A stretch of DNA of 64,000 bases from the NCBI RefSeq assembly GCF_052065695.1, contig NZ_JBQHTM010000002.1, forward strand, positions 57,277 to 121,276, written 5' to 3'. Origin of the DNA: Intestinimonas sp052065695. Lineage in GTDB: Bacteria; Bacillota; Clostridia; Oscillospirales; Oscillospiraceae. A program made the position numbers and the translations under genes. Position 1 is the stretch's first letter. Each line of letters opens with the position of its first letter. Positions 16,171 through 24,759 of this stretch are shown here, piece after piece. The notes below the pieces were generated by a model, which had not been told where the DNA came from, searched no databases, and was given only the letters and a program-made list of their open reading frames with translations.

Positions 16171-17343
16171 ATGGTCGATTTTTTGGTGAAGAAATTTATC
16201 TCCCGGCCCGATGACTGGGAGGACCCGGATATCCGGCAGCGCTATGGGCTGCTCACCGGCGGGGTGGGGATCTTCCTCAACCTGCTCCTCTCACTGGGGA
16301 AGTTTTTGGCCGGCCTCATCACCGGCTCCATCGCCATCACTGCCGACGCCTTCAATAACCTCTCCGACGCCGGCTCCTCTGTGGTCACTCTGGTGGGCTT
16401 CCACATGGCGGCCAAGAAGGCCGATGAGGACCACCCCTTTGGCCACGGACGTATCGAGTACATCTCGGGCCTCATCGTGGCCGCCGCCATCTTGCTGGTG
16501 GGAGTGGAGCTGGCCAAGAGCTCCCTGGAGAAGATCCTCCACCCGGAGGACATCACCCTCTCCTGGGTGTCTGTGGGCATCCTGTGCGCCGCCATCCTGG
16601 TGAAGCTGTGGATGTTCTACTTCAACCGGACCCTGGGCAAGCGTATCGACTCGGCGGCCATGTGCGCCACCGCCGCCGACTCCCTCTCCGACGTTGCGGC
16701 CACCTCGGCGGTGTTGCTGGGCACTCTGGTGGGCGGCTTCACCGGCCTCCACATTGACGGCTGGGTGGGCATCCTGGTGGCCATCTTTATTCTACGGGCG
16801 GGCTGGGGGGCGGCCAAGGACACCCTGGACCCCCTGCTGGGCCAGAACCCCGACCCCACCCTGGTCCATGCCATCGAGAAGACGGTGATGGCCCATGAGC
16901 TGGTCACCGGCATCCACGACCTCATCATCCACGACTACGGCCCGGGCCGGAGCATGCTCTCCCTCCACGCCGAGGTGCCCATGGACGCCGACATGCTGGC
17001 CGTCCACGACGTCATCGACGACATTGAGCGGGAGCTGAAGGAGAAGTTCCATATCGAGGCGGTGATCCATATGGACCCCATCGCCACCAAGGACCCCCTG
17101 ACCAACGAGCTGAAGGCCAAGGTTGCCGGGCTGGTCCGGGAGATCGACCCGGATATGACCATCCATGACTTCCGCATGACCCAGGGCCCCCATCACCAGA
17201 ATCTGATCTTCGACGTGGTGGTGCCCCACAGCTGCGACCTCAGCGACGAAGAGGTCAAATCCCGCATCGCCGGGCGCATGGGGGAGCTGCCCGGCGGGCC
17301 CTACTTCCCCGTGGTCAGCGTGGACCGCTCCTACGCCGAGTGA
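16171..17343 (+). CDS. cation diffusion facilitator (metal cation exporter)
   Basis: 390 residues. Six predicted membrane helices fill roughly residues 25-205, followed by a long cytoplasmic metal-sensing domain. The CDF site motifs are DAFNNLSDAGSS (about 59-70), HPFGHGRIEYISG and ATAADSLSDV. This DAFNNLSDA pattern is close to Mn2+/Fe2+-type members, so manganese or iron export is likelier than zinc; this is inference. The gene starts 14 nt after rqcP and is the first gene of the segment that interrupts the yab cluster. Confidence 0.85.
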   Translation: MVDFLVKKFISRPDDWEDPDIRQRYGLLTGGVGIFLNLLLSLGKFLAGLITGSIAITADAFNNLSDAGSSVVTLVGFHMAAKKADEDHPFGHGRIEYISGLIVAAAILLVGVELAKSSLEKILHPEDITLSWVSVGILCAAILVKLWMFYFNRTLGKRIDSAAMCATAADSLSDVAATSAVLLGTLVGGFTGLHIDGWVGILVAIFILRAGWGAAKDTLDPLLGQNPDPTLVHAIEKTVMAHELVTGIHDLIIHDYGPGRSMLSLHAEVPMDADMLAVHDVIDDIERELKEKFHIEAVIHMDPIATKDPLTNELKAKVAGLVREIDPDMTIHDFRMTQGPHHQNLIFDVVVPHSCDLSDEEVKSRIAGRMGELPGGPYFPVVSVDRSYAE

Positions 17344-17353
17344 GGGGACGGCT

Positions 17354-17395
17354 TTTACAAAAAATTCACCCTTCCGCCGGGGAATGGGCTATAAT
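17354..17395 (+). promoter_or_regulatory. promoter of the two-component system, with TTTACA-type direct repeats
   Basis: A perfect TATAAT (17390-17395) lies 69 nt before the regulator start. Upstream, TTTACA (17354-17359) and TTCACC (17365-17370) are spaced 11 bp apart, like the direct repeats of Pho boxes. The nearer one sits 19 bp from the -10, so the -35 is weak and an activator is likely. Confidence 0.5.
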
Positions 17396-17463
17396 GACCA
17401 TAAGAGACTGCCGCCGGCAGAGGCCGGCGGCGCAATGCCATGAGAAGAAAGGTGGAGGTCCCT

Positions 17464-18162
17464 ATGCCCACAAAGGTGCTCATCGTGGAGGACGACGGCA
17501 ACATCGCGGAGCTGCTGCACCTCTATTTGGAAAAAGAGGGCTTTGATACCCAGGTGGCCGCCGACGGCGGGAAGGGCGTGGAGCTCTTTCGGTCCTTCCG
17601 GCCCGACCTGGTGCTGCTGGACATCATGCTGCCCGTGATGGACGGCTGGTCGGTGCTCAAGAAGATCCGGGAGGGGGACAAGACCCCCGTCATTATGCTC
17701 ACCGCCAAGGGCGAGCTCAGCGATAAGGTCCAGGGTCTGGAGGGGGGCGCCGACGATTACATTGTCAAACCCTTCGAGATGAAGGAGGTCCTGGCCCGCA
17801 TCCACGCCGTCCTCCGGCGCTACGGCGCCGAGGAGGGCAGCGGGGAGAAGAAGCTCACCTTCGACAAGTTGGTCATCAACCTGGATTCCTACGAGCTGCT
17901 GGTGGACGGCAAGCGGGTGGACACGCCCCCCAAGGAGCTGGAGCTCCTCTACCACCTGGCGGCCTCCCCCAACCGGGTTTTTACCCGCAATCAGCTGCTG
18001 GACGAAGTGTGGGGCTTTGACTACTTCGGCGACTCCCGGACCGTAGATGTCCACATCAAGCGCCTGCGGGAGAAGCTGGAGGGGGTCAGCGACCAGTGGA
18101 GCCTCAAGACTGTGTGGGGCGTGGGCTACAAGTTTGAGGTCCTCACCCCGGAGAACACCTGA
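17464..18162 (+). CDS. OmpR/PhoB-family response regulator
   Basis: 232 residues: a receiver domain with the acidic pair EDD near residue 10, the phospho-acceptor Asp in LVLLDIMLPVMDGW (about 54), Thr in MLTAKGE and Lys in YIVKPFE. A winged-helix DNA-binding domain follows (PPKELELLYHLAA to VDVHIKRLREKLE). ATG 17464 is chosen over 17440 because GGTGGAGG lies 5-10 nt before it. The partner kinase starts 30 nt after its stop and HtrA follows, suggesting an envelope-stress or phosphate-type system. The stimulus is unknown. Confidence 0.9.
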   Translation: MPTKVLIVEDDGNIAELLHLYLEKEGFDTQVAADGGKGVELFRSFRPDLVLLDIMLPVMDGWSVLKKIREGDKTPVIMLTAKGELSDKVQGLEGGADDYIVKPFEMKEVLARIHAVLRRYGAEEGSGEKKLTFDKLVINLDSYELLVDGKRVDTPPKELELLYHLAASPNRVFTRNQLLDEVWGFDYFGDSRTVDVHIKRLREKLEGVSDQWSLKTVWGVGYKFEVLTPENT

Positions 18163-18191
18163 ACCCGCAGAAGAAAGGGGGCGCCCTGCCC

Positions 18192-19637
18192 TTGAAAAGC
18201 CTCTATCAGCGACAATTCCTCATCATGGCCGGGGTGATACTGGTGTCCTTTGCCATGCTGGGCTCGGCCTTTATCACGCTCTCCTACCGCTACACCGTCA
18301 GCGAGCGGCAGAAGTCTATCCGCAACAACGCCCGGTATATTGCCAGCGTCCTGAGCGACGAGGTGGGCATCGACAGCGAGCAGGGGGGCTTCTACCTGGG
18401 CACTGACCGGTTCCAGCCGGCGGTGGAGGCGGTGGTGTCGGTAACGGGGGCCACCGTGCTCCTCAGCAGCCAGAATGGTCAGATCCTCTACGCCGCCGGC
18501 AACGCCGGTGAGCTGGCCGACCTCACCCAGATGCAGCTGCCCGCCAATGTGGTCCAGAGCATCCAGGCCACCGGCTCCTTTGAGGCCATGACCACCCTGG
18601 GTGGCACCTTCCCGGAGCAGCGCTATGTGGCCGGTGTCCCCTTCCGGCTGGACTACATGGGCCAGGAGGTCATGGCCGGCATGGTCTTTGTGGCCGCCGA
18701 GTCGGCCAGCATCACCGAGATCTGGCGGGCCTTTGCCTCCATCTTCCTCTTCACCTCTGTGGTGGTCATGCTCATCGCCTTCATCACCACCTCGGTGACC
18801 TCCCTGAAGATGACCCGGCCCCTCAAGGACATGGCCGAGGCGGTGCGGAAGTTCGGCCACGGGGAGTACGACACTCGGGTGGACTGCAACGGCCGGTGTG
18901 ACGAGGTGGGGGAGCTGGCCGAGGCCTTCAACGCCATGGCCGACTCCATCGCCCAGGCCGAGGCCAAGCGCAGTGAGTTTGTGGCCAACATCTCCCACGA
19001 GCTCAAGACCCCCATGACTACCATCGCCGGTTTTGCCGACGGCATTCTGGACGGCACCATTCCCCCCGAGCGGGAAAAGGAATACCTGAAGGTCATCTCC
19101 TCCGAGACCCGGCGGCTCTCCCGGCTGGTGCGCAAGATGCTGGACCTGAGCCGTCTCCAGTCCAGTGAGCGGGTCACCGCCCAGGAGCAGTTCGACGTCT
19201 CCGAGGTCATGCTCCGGGTGCTGGTGAGCCTGGAGACCAAGATCAACGACAGGCACCTGGATGTGGACACCCAGCTCCCCGACGACCCCGTGCAGGTGTG
19301 GGGCGACCCCGACGCCATCACCCAGGTGTGCTACAACCTGCTGGACAACGCCATCAAATTCTCCTACCCCGAGACCACCCTGGGCATCTCGGTGGTGCCC
19401 CGGGCGGGGAAGGCCTACGTGTCCGTCCGCAACCACGGCGACACCATTCCCCCGGAGGAAATCCCCCTGGTGTTCGACCGCTTCCACAAGACCGACCGCT
19501 CCCGCAGCGAGGACCGGGACGGTGTGGGCCTGGGGCTGTATATCGTCAAGACCATCCTCAACAGCCACAAAGAAAATATCACCGTGACCAGCGAGGACGG
19601 CCTGACGGAATTTACCTTCACACTGACCCTGGCGTGA
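18192..19637 (+). CDS. membrane sensor histidine kinase (TTG start)
   Basis: 481 residues. TM1 covers about 10-32, an extracellular sensor domain about 33-170, TM2 about 178-200, then a HAMP domain. The HisKA domain has the phospho-accepting His in NISHELKTPM (about 272-281). HATPase_c shows an N-box NLLDNAIKFS and a G2 box DGVGLGLYIVK. It pairs with the upstream regulator. The TTG at 18192 has AAAGGGGG 10 nt upstream, and the N-terminus needs it. No known ligand domain is recognisable in the sensor. Confidence 0.88.
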   Translation: MKSLYQRQFLIMAGVILVSFAMLGSAFITLSYRYTVSERQKSIRNNARYIASVLSDEVGIDSEQGGFYLGTDRFQPAVEAVVSVTGATVLLSSQNGQILYAAGNAGELADLTQMQLPANVVQSIQATGSFEAMTTLGGTFPEQRYVAGVPFRLDYMGQEVMAGMVFVAAESASITEIWRAFASIFLFTSVVVMLIAFITTSVTSLKMTRPLKDMAEAVRKFGHGEYDTRVDCNGRCDEVGELAEAFNAMADSIAQAEAKRSEFVANISHELKTPMTTIAGFADGILDGTIPPEREKEYLKVISSETRRLSRLVRKMLDLSRLQSSERVTAQEQFDVSEVMLRVLVSLETKINDRHLDVDTQLPDDPVQVWGDPDAITQVCYNLLDNAIKFSYPETTLGISVVPRAGKAYVSVRNHGDTIPPEEIPLVFDRFHKTDRSRSEDRDGVGLGLYIVKTILNSHKENITVTSEDGLTEFTFTLTLA

Positions 19638-19658
19638 TCGCCCGGAGAGGAGGGACCT

Positions 19659-20951
19659 ATGTACCACTACTACTATGACGGACCCGACGGAGGGCGGCCC
19701 ACCGCCGGCCCGGCCACCCAGGCCACGGAGGAACCCGTCAGGGATCTGCCGGCGGGGCCGGAGCCTGAGCCGGTCCCGGAGCCGCCGGAGAAGCGGCGGC
19801 CCCGCAAGTGCCGCTCCGAGCGAGGCGCCGCGGCGGTGCTGTTGGGCCTCACCCTGGTGCTGGGGGGACTGGCGGTGGCCCTGGCCATCCAGGCCCGGCC
19901 CTTGGATATCAGCGCCATGGCTCCGGCAGAGGGCTATATGGAAAACACGCAGACGGTTGCGGTGGACCTGGAGCTGCAGCGTTACCCCAACGGGGATGGC
20001 ACCACCCTGACCCTGAGCGACCGGCCAGAGACGGCACCTCTCTCCTTCCAGGAGATCTACCAGCAGGTGAGCCCCTCGGTGGTCTCCATCACTGCCCTGC
20101 TGCCCATGGGCTCCTCCCAGGGCACCGGTGTGGTCATGACCGCCGACGGCTACATCATCACCAACGCCCATGTCATTGAGGGGGCTTTCCGGGCCGATGT
20201 GTCCCTGGAGGACGGCCGGAGCTTTGAGGCCAAGCTGGTGGGCAGCGATGAAAGCACCGATCTGGCGGTGCTGAAGGTGGAGGCCGACGACCTGACCCCC
20301 GCTGTCTTTGGCGACTCTGACCAGATGGTGGTGGGGGACACGGTGGTGGCCATCGGAAACCCCATGGGGGAGCAGCTCCGTGGCACCATGACCGACGGCA
20401 TCCTGTCCGCCATCAACCGGGATATGGAGGTGGACGGCAACACCATGACCCTCCTCCAGACCACCGCCGCCCTCAACACCGGCAACTCCGGCGGCGCTCT
20501 GGTCAACGACCAGGGGCAGGTCATCGGCATCACCAACATGAAGCTCATCTCCAACGTCTCCGACAACACCCTGGAGGGCCTGGGCTTTGCCATCCCCACC
20601 ACCACCGTGAAGCCGGTGGTGGACGCCCTCATCGCCGAGGGCGTGGTCACCGGCCGGCCCACCCTGGGGGTCACCGTCCGGGCCATGTACGACTTTGAGC
20701 AGGAGGAGTACGGTGTGGACCAGGGCCTTCTGGTGGTAAGCGTCGCCGCCGGCTCCGACGCCAAAGGCAAACTGGAGGCGGGGGATATTCTCCTCTCCGC
20801 CAACAGCGTCCCACTGCACACCAACGACGACCTGCTGGCCATCCGGGATGAACTTCAGGCGGGGGACGCCATCGACTTTGAGGTCCGCCGGGGGGAGGAC
20901 ACCCTCACCGTGGCAGTGGAGCTGATGGAGCAGTACCAGTTGGAGGGATAA
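19659..20951 (+). CDS. HtrA/DegP-like membrane-anchored serine protease
   Basis: 430 residues. A tyrosine- and proline-rich cytoplasmic N-terminus (1-45) and one membrane helix (about 55-78) precede a trypsin-like domain whose triad is visible as His in TNAHVIE, Asp in STDLAVLK and Ser in GNSGGAL. A single C-terminal PDZ domain follows (about 330-420). Such proteases degrade or refold damaged exported proteins at the membrane surface. The gene lies 21 nt after the kinase gene, so the two-component system probably controls it. Confidence 0.9.
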   Translation: MYHYYYDGPDGGRPTAGPATQATEEPVRDLPAGPEPEPVPEPPEKRRPRKCRSERGAAAVLLGLTLVLGGLAVALAIQARPLDISAMAPAEGYMENTQTVAVDLELQRYPNGDGTTLTLSDRPETAPLSFQEIYQQVSPSVVSITALLPMGSSQGTGVVMTADGYIITNAHVIEGAFRADVSLEDGRSFEAKLVGSDESTDLAVLKVEADDLTPAVFGDSDQMVVGDTVVAIGNPMGEQLRGTMTDGILSAINRDMEVDGNTMTLLQTTAALNTGNSGGALVNDQGQVIGITNMKLISNVSDNTLEGLGFAIPTTTVKPVVDALIAEGVVTGRPTLGVTVRAMYDFEQEEYGVDQGLLVVSVAAGSDAKGKLEAGDILLSANSVPLHTNDDLLAIRDELQAGDAIDFEVRRGEDTLTVAVELMEQYQLEG

Positions 20952-21004
20952 CGCCCGGGTAGGCACCTTTTCCCGGCAGCATACAGATTTTGACGGACGG
21001 AAAG

Positions 21005-21046
21005 AGCCCGTTGCAGGACCCCAAGGGCTCTGCAGCGGGCTTTTTT
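21005..21046 (+). terminator. terminator after the htrA-like gene
   Basis: A 12-bp stem with one G-T pair (21005-21016 with 21030-21041) is followed by six T residues. It separates the two-component/htrA operon from the peptidase gene. Confidence 0.85.
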
Positions 21047-21091
21047 GCCGTTTTTTGCCTCACAAACGAGAAAGAAAGGGGAAGATGAGGG

Positions 21092-22936
21092 ATGAGACGA
21101 TGGCAGATACAGCCTCTGGCATTGGCACTGCTGACGATGATCCTCATGACCGCCTGCGCCCCGGCTGCGGAGACCGGTGTGGAAGCGGATCTCAACGCCC
21201 TGACGGGGTCGGACTGTGCCGGCCGCCTGGCCGGCACGGCGGGAAATCAGGCGGCGGCGGACTATATCGCCGGGCAGTTCCAGGCGCTGGGACTCCAGCC
21301 CCTGGACGGCCTGGAGGACTACTTCCAGCCCTACGAGCAGGAGACCTTCGACCCGTACCAGCAGACCCAGTGCCTCACCGCCCATTTCGCTGACGGAAGT
21401 ACCAGGGAGTACCGCTCCGGGGCGGATTTCTACCCTCTGGCGGTACAGGGGGAGCTGGACCTGGAGGGGGAGCTCCGGCCCGCCGCCGAGGAGGAGAATG
21501 TTTTGGAGATCCTGGGCCCCGACGGAGCGGTGGTGGGGCAGATCATCTGCGCCCTGGGCGCCACCGCCACCCTCTACCCGGCGGAGGCCATGGGCACCAG
21601 CATCCGGGTACCGGAGGGGCTCTTTGAGGAGCTGAGCGGCGGTACCTACATTCAGGTCCAGGGTGCCCTGGAGACCCGGGAGAGCACCCTCTCCAACGTC
21701 GTCGGCGTCTATCCAGGCAAGTCCCGGGACGCGGCCATCCTGGTCACCGCCCACTTTGACCATGTGGGCGGCTATGGGGACGTGGTCTATCCCGGGGCCA
21801 TGGACAACGCTTCTGGCGTGGCCGTTCTGCTCCAGACCGCCAGAGCCCTCACCGAGGGGAAGATCGAGACTCCCTGTGACGTGGTGTTCTGCGCCTTCAA
21901 CGGGGAGGACATGGGGTTGAAGGGGAGTGCCGCCTTCTGCGAAGAGGAGCTCCCTTATCGGGCGGTGAACGGCGTCAACTTGGATACCCTGGGGGCGAAG
22001 GGGGCGGAAGCGCTGGAGGTGAGCGACACCGACACCGCCATGGCGGAGCAGATGGTCGAGGCCCTGGCCCGGGCCGGCCTGAGCGGCTCCGTGGTGCAGG
22101 TGGGGAACAGCGACCACGCCGCCCTCCTCCGAAGCCAGATCCCCGCCATCTCCCTGGGTGAGGCAGTGGAGCACTATGAGGGGATCATACACACGCCGGC
22201 AGACACGGTGGACAACCTGGACCCGGAGCGGCTGGAGCAGATTGCGGAGGGTGTGGTGTCCTACCTGACGGAGGCGCGGCTGGTCTCCTGGGAGGAGCGC
22301 TCGGAGGAAGAGGAGGAGCAGGCCCGGCGGGAGCTCTGGAACGCGGCCGGCCAGGAGGGCGCCCTGCTCTATGCCCGGGAACAGCCGGGGCCGGGCGAGA
22401 TGGTGGTGTTCCAGGTGGGCCAGGAGCGGTTCGGCTACTGGCAGGACGGACCTGAGGACGACCTGGAGGTGGTCCGGGCGCGGTATGAACGGCTTGACAT
22501 CCCGGCGGAGAAGAACGGCTTTACCTTCGTGGAAGGAGGGTGGCCGTATACGGTGGAGAACGTCAGCCTGATCCAGGAGGACGCGGGGTATACGGACGAC
22601 CTGGTGCAGAAACGGACCGGAATGCAGGGGGACAGCGAATTCTACCTGCGGTACGCCGACCAACAGGGGATCGTGCTGGAGGCCCGGATCTCCCTGACGG
22701 AGCCGTGGGCCTTTTCCCTGGAGGGCTACCTGGAAGGCTACGAGGTGGAGACCACGGCGGACCAGCGGCTCCGTCTGCTGCGCCATGAGGGAGGAGCCCC
22801 CGCCGGCGCCTTCTGGTATGGGGAGGGCGATCCCTACGCCTATTACCTCTCCTGCGTGACGGAGGAGGGCTATGAGACCTATTCACTGGAGACCCTGGGC
22901 CAGCTGCTCCAGAGCGAACTGACCGCCGCCGGTTGA
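21092..22936 (+). CDS. M28-family zinc aminopeptidase lipoprotein with an extra C-terminal domain
   Basis: 614 residues. The signal peptide ends in a lipobox (LMTAC, Cys 21). The metallopeptidase M28 domain shows the zinc/catalytic pattern: AHFDHVGG, PGAMDNASGVA, FNGEDMGLKG (catalytic Glu), NLDTLG and SDHAAL, with an apparent PA-domain insert before it (about 110-200). Residues from about 415 form an additional domain of unknown function, somewhat like DUF4367. It is a surface-attached exopeptidase for peptide scavenging. ATG 21092 has AAAGGGG upstream. Confidence 0.82.
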   Translation: MRRWQIQPLALALLTMILMTACAPAAETGVEADLNALTGSDCAGRLAGTAGNQAAADYIAGQFQALGLQPLDGLEDYFQPYEQETFDPYQQTQCLTAHFADGSTREYRSGADFYPLAVQGELDLEGELRPAAEEENVLEILGPDGAVVGQIICALGATATLYPAEAMGTSIRVPEGLFEELSGGTYIQVQGALETRESTLSNVVGVYPGKSRDAAILVTAHFDHVGGYGDVVYPGAMDNASGVAVLLQTARALTEGKIETPCDVVFCAFNGEDMGLKGSAAFCEEELPYRAVNGVNLDTLGAKGAEALEVSDTDTAMAEQMVEALARAGLSGSVVQVGNSDHAALLRSQIPAISLGEAVEHYEGIIHTPADTVDNLDPERLEQIAEGVVSYLTEARLVSWEERSEEEEEQARRELWNAAGQEGALLYAREQPGPGEMVVFQVGQERFGYWQDGPEDDLEVVRARYERLDIPAEKNGFTFVEGGWPYTVENVSLIQEDAGYTDDLVQKRTGMQGDSEFYLRYADQQGIVLEARISLTEPWAFSLEGYLEGYEVETTADQRLRLLRHEGGAPAGAFWYGEGDPYAYYLSCVTEEGYETYSLETLGQLLQSELTAAG

Positions 22937-22951
22937 ACTGTTAGTAGAATA

Positions 22952-22986
22952 AAGGAGCCGCTCCGCCATCGGCGGAGCGGCTCCTT
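22952..22986. terminator. bidirectional terminator between convergent genes
   Basis: A perfect 16-bp inverted repeat (22952-22967 with 22971-22986) with a 3-nt loop lies between the convergent M28 and PTS-IIC-like genes. It can serve both strands, although neither side has a long U-run. Confidence 0.75.
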
Positions 22987-23003
22987 CGGTATGGATCTGT
23001 CGC

Positions 23004-24110
23004 TTAGTCCAGCTTCAGGTCTCCTTCCTTGATCCAGCCGATTTTTCGGAAGAAGAGGCCGAAGGCCCAGCACAGCACGGCGGGGAGGACAAAGGAGATG
23101 AGGATGAGGCCCGCCCAGTCGAAGGCTGAGGGGGCGATGGCCAGCGCCCCGTTGGCGATGGCCTGCTCGCTGGGGGAGACCCAGCCCGTCCACACCCCCA
23201 GCTGTCCGCACAGGCCGCAGGTGCCCATGCCGGAGTTGATGGGAGCGCCGTTCATCTCCAGGCCGAAGAAGCAGGTGGCCAGGGGGCCGGTGATGGCGGA
23301 GGTGAGGATGGCGGGGAGCCAGATCCTTGGGTTTTTGACGATGTTGGGCATCTGGAGCATGGAGGTGCCGATGCCCTGGCTCACCAGGCCGCCCCAGCCG
23401 TTTTCCCGGAAGGAGAGGACGGCGAAGCCCACCATGTTGGCGCAGCAGCCCGCCACGGCGGCGCCGCCGGCCAGGCCGGTGAGACCCAGCACCGAGCAGA
23501 TGGCCGCCGAGGAGATAGGCAGGGTAAGGGCGATGCCCACCAGCACGGAGACCAGAATACCCATCCAGAAGGGTTGGAGAAGGGTGGTGCGCATGATGAG
23601 CTGGCCGAAGGCGTTGGCCGCGCCGCCGATGGGGGGAGCGATGATCCAGGCGGCGCCGATGCCGATGAGGATGGTGACAATGGGGGTGACCAGAATGTCG
23701 ATCTTTGTCTCCTTGCTCACCGCCTTGCCGAACTCGGCGGCGATGATGGCCACAAAGAGGACGGCCAGCGGTCCACCAGCCCCGCCCAGGGCGTTGCAGG
23801 CGTAGCCCACCGTCACCAGGGAGAAGAGAACCATGGGGGGCGCCTGGAGGGCGTAGCCGATGGCCACCGCCATGGCCGAGCCGCTCATGAAGGAGCACAG
23901 CCCGCCCACGGTGTAGCCCACGTCGTTGATCTTGATGATCTGGGCCGTCAGAAAGGGGATGCCGAACTGGGTCCCCAGGGTGTTCAGGATGGTGCCGATG
24001 AGCAGGGAACAAAAGAGGCCCTGGGCCATGGCGCCCAAGGCGTCGATCCCATAGCGCCGGGCCGAGATCACAATGTTTTTCCGCTGGAGGAAGCCTTTCA
24101 AACCTTCCAT
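23004..24110 (-). CDS. PTS EIIC-like membrane transporter under a NiaR-type operator
   Basis: 368 residues, nearly all hydrophobic, about 10 membrane helices, matching the PTS_EIIC_2 family. The conserved region around FFGLEMNGAPINSGMGTCG is visible. No EIIA, EIIB or HPr-like gene adjoins it, so it may not work as a classical PTS permease. A NiaR-type palindrome overlaps its transcription start and niaR lies immediately upstream, so a role in uptake of niacin or a related pyridine is predicted. This is inference from regulation only. GAAGGAGC precedes the ATG at 24110. Confidence 0.75.
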   Translation of the reverse strand: MEGLKGFLQRKNIVISARRYGIDALGAMAQGLFCSLLIGTILNTLGTQFGIPFLTAQIIKINDVGYTVGGLCSFMSGSAMAVAIGYALQAPPMVLFSLVTVGYACNALGGAGGPLAVLFVAIIAAEFGKAVSKETKIDILVTPIVTILIGIGAAWIIAPPIGGAANAFGQLIMRTTLLQPFWMGILVSVLVGIALTLPISSAAICSVLGLTGLAGGAAVAGCCANMVGFAVLSFRENGWGGLVSQGIGTSMLQMPNIVKNPRIWLPAILTSAITGPLATCFFGLEMNGAPINSGMGTCGLCGQLGVWTGWVSPSEQAIANGALAIAPSAFDWAGLILISFVLPAVLCWAFGLFFRKIGWIKEGDLKLD

Positions 24111-24148
24111 ATCCTCGCCAGCTCCTTCTCTCTATAATGTCTGGATAG

Positions 24149-24160
24149 GTGTCTTGACAC
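24149..24160. promoter_or_regulatory. NiaR-type operator
   Basis: GTGTCTTGACAC, a perfect palindrome, lies just downstream of the -10 of the PTS-IIC-like gene. It matches the core of known Firmicutes NiaR (YrxA) sites, which repress niacin uptake and NAD synthesis genes when nicotinate is bound. The niaR gene is adjacent. Confidence 0.75.
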
Positions 24161-24169
24161 ATAGACAGT

Positions 24170-24197
24170 ATTATAACGGCCCAGGCGGAAAAGTCAA
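24170..24197 (-). promoter_or_regulatory. promoter of the PTS-IIC-like gene
   Basis: On the minus strand TTGACT (24192-24197) and TATAAT (24170-24175) are 16 bp apart, with the NiaR palindrome 9-20 bp downstream. The -35 and spacer lie inside the terminator hairpin of niaR. Confidence 0.75.
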
Positions 24198-24216
24198 GGA
24201 TTTTTCCGCCTGGGCC
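24178..24216 (-). terminator. niaR terminator hairpin, overlapping the next promoter
   Basis: A perfect 15-bp stem, GGCCCAGGCGGAAAA (24178-24192) with its complement at 24202-24216 and an 8-nt loop, lies just after the niaR stop. The U-tract is minimal on the minus strand. Confidence 0.65.
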
Positions 24217-24230
24217 TTTGTTCACGTCCA

Positions 24231-24743
24231 TCAGGTAAATAGGATGCCGGCCTCTTTGAGGGCCTGGGTCACTCGGCGGTAGGCCCCCTCGTCGGGGCAG
24301 CGCAGGGTGTGCAGATGGATGCCGCCGGTGAGGTCGGACAGGGGTTTGGCCCCATAAGCCTCTACCGCCCGTATAAACTCCGACACATCATACCGGCTGG
24401 AAAGGTCCAGCTGGCCCACCAGCTGCCCGTAGACCTGGTGCTCCACGATGACGTTGACCACGGTGCAGCCGTTGTCCACCATGATGTTGAGCTCTCTGGC
24501 CATGTCCTCCGGGGTGGTGTGGCGGCAGGCCACTGTCCGCAGCTCCCCGGTGGCGCTGCGGTCCAGTACATAGCCCCGGGGAGTGGCGGTGATGCGCTCC
24601 CCCGCCGCCCGGAGGAGGGCGATGTCCCCCACGATGATCTGACGGCTCACCGACAGGGTGTGGGCCAGGGCGGTGGCGCTCACCGCCCGGTCGGCCTCCT
24701 CCAGCAGCCTCATGAGTCTTTCACGGCGTACACCGGCGTTCAT
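24231..24743 (-). CDS. niaR: NAD-biosynthesis transcription repressor NiaR
   Basis: 170 residues: an N-terminal helix-turn-helix of the HTH_11 type (VSATALAHTLSVSRQIIVGDI) and a C-terminal 3H domain with the conserved histidines in CRHTTPED, VEHQVYGQL and GGIHLHTL. These bind a metal and nicotinic acid. NiaR represses niacin salvage genes. ATG 24743 is preferred to 24767 because GGAGG lies 6 nt before it. It follows birA by 16 nt, forming a vitamin-regulator pair (biotin, niacin). Confidence 0.88.
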   Translation of the reverse strand: MNAGVRRERLMRLLEEADRAVSATALAHTLSVSRQIIVGDIALLRAAGERITATPRGYVLDRSATGELRTVACRHTTPEDMARELNIMVDNGCTVVNVIVEHQVYGQLVGQLDLSSRYDVSEFIRAVEAYGAKPLSDLTGGIHLHTLRCPDEGAYRRVTQALKEAGILFT

Positions 24744-24759
24744 ATGCTCCCTCCGTTCC

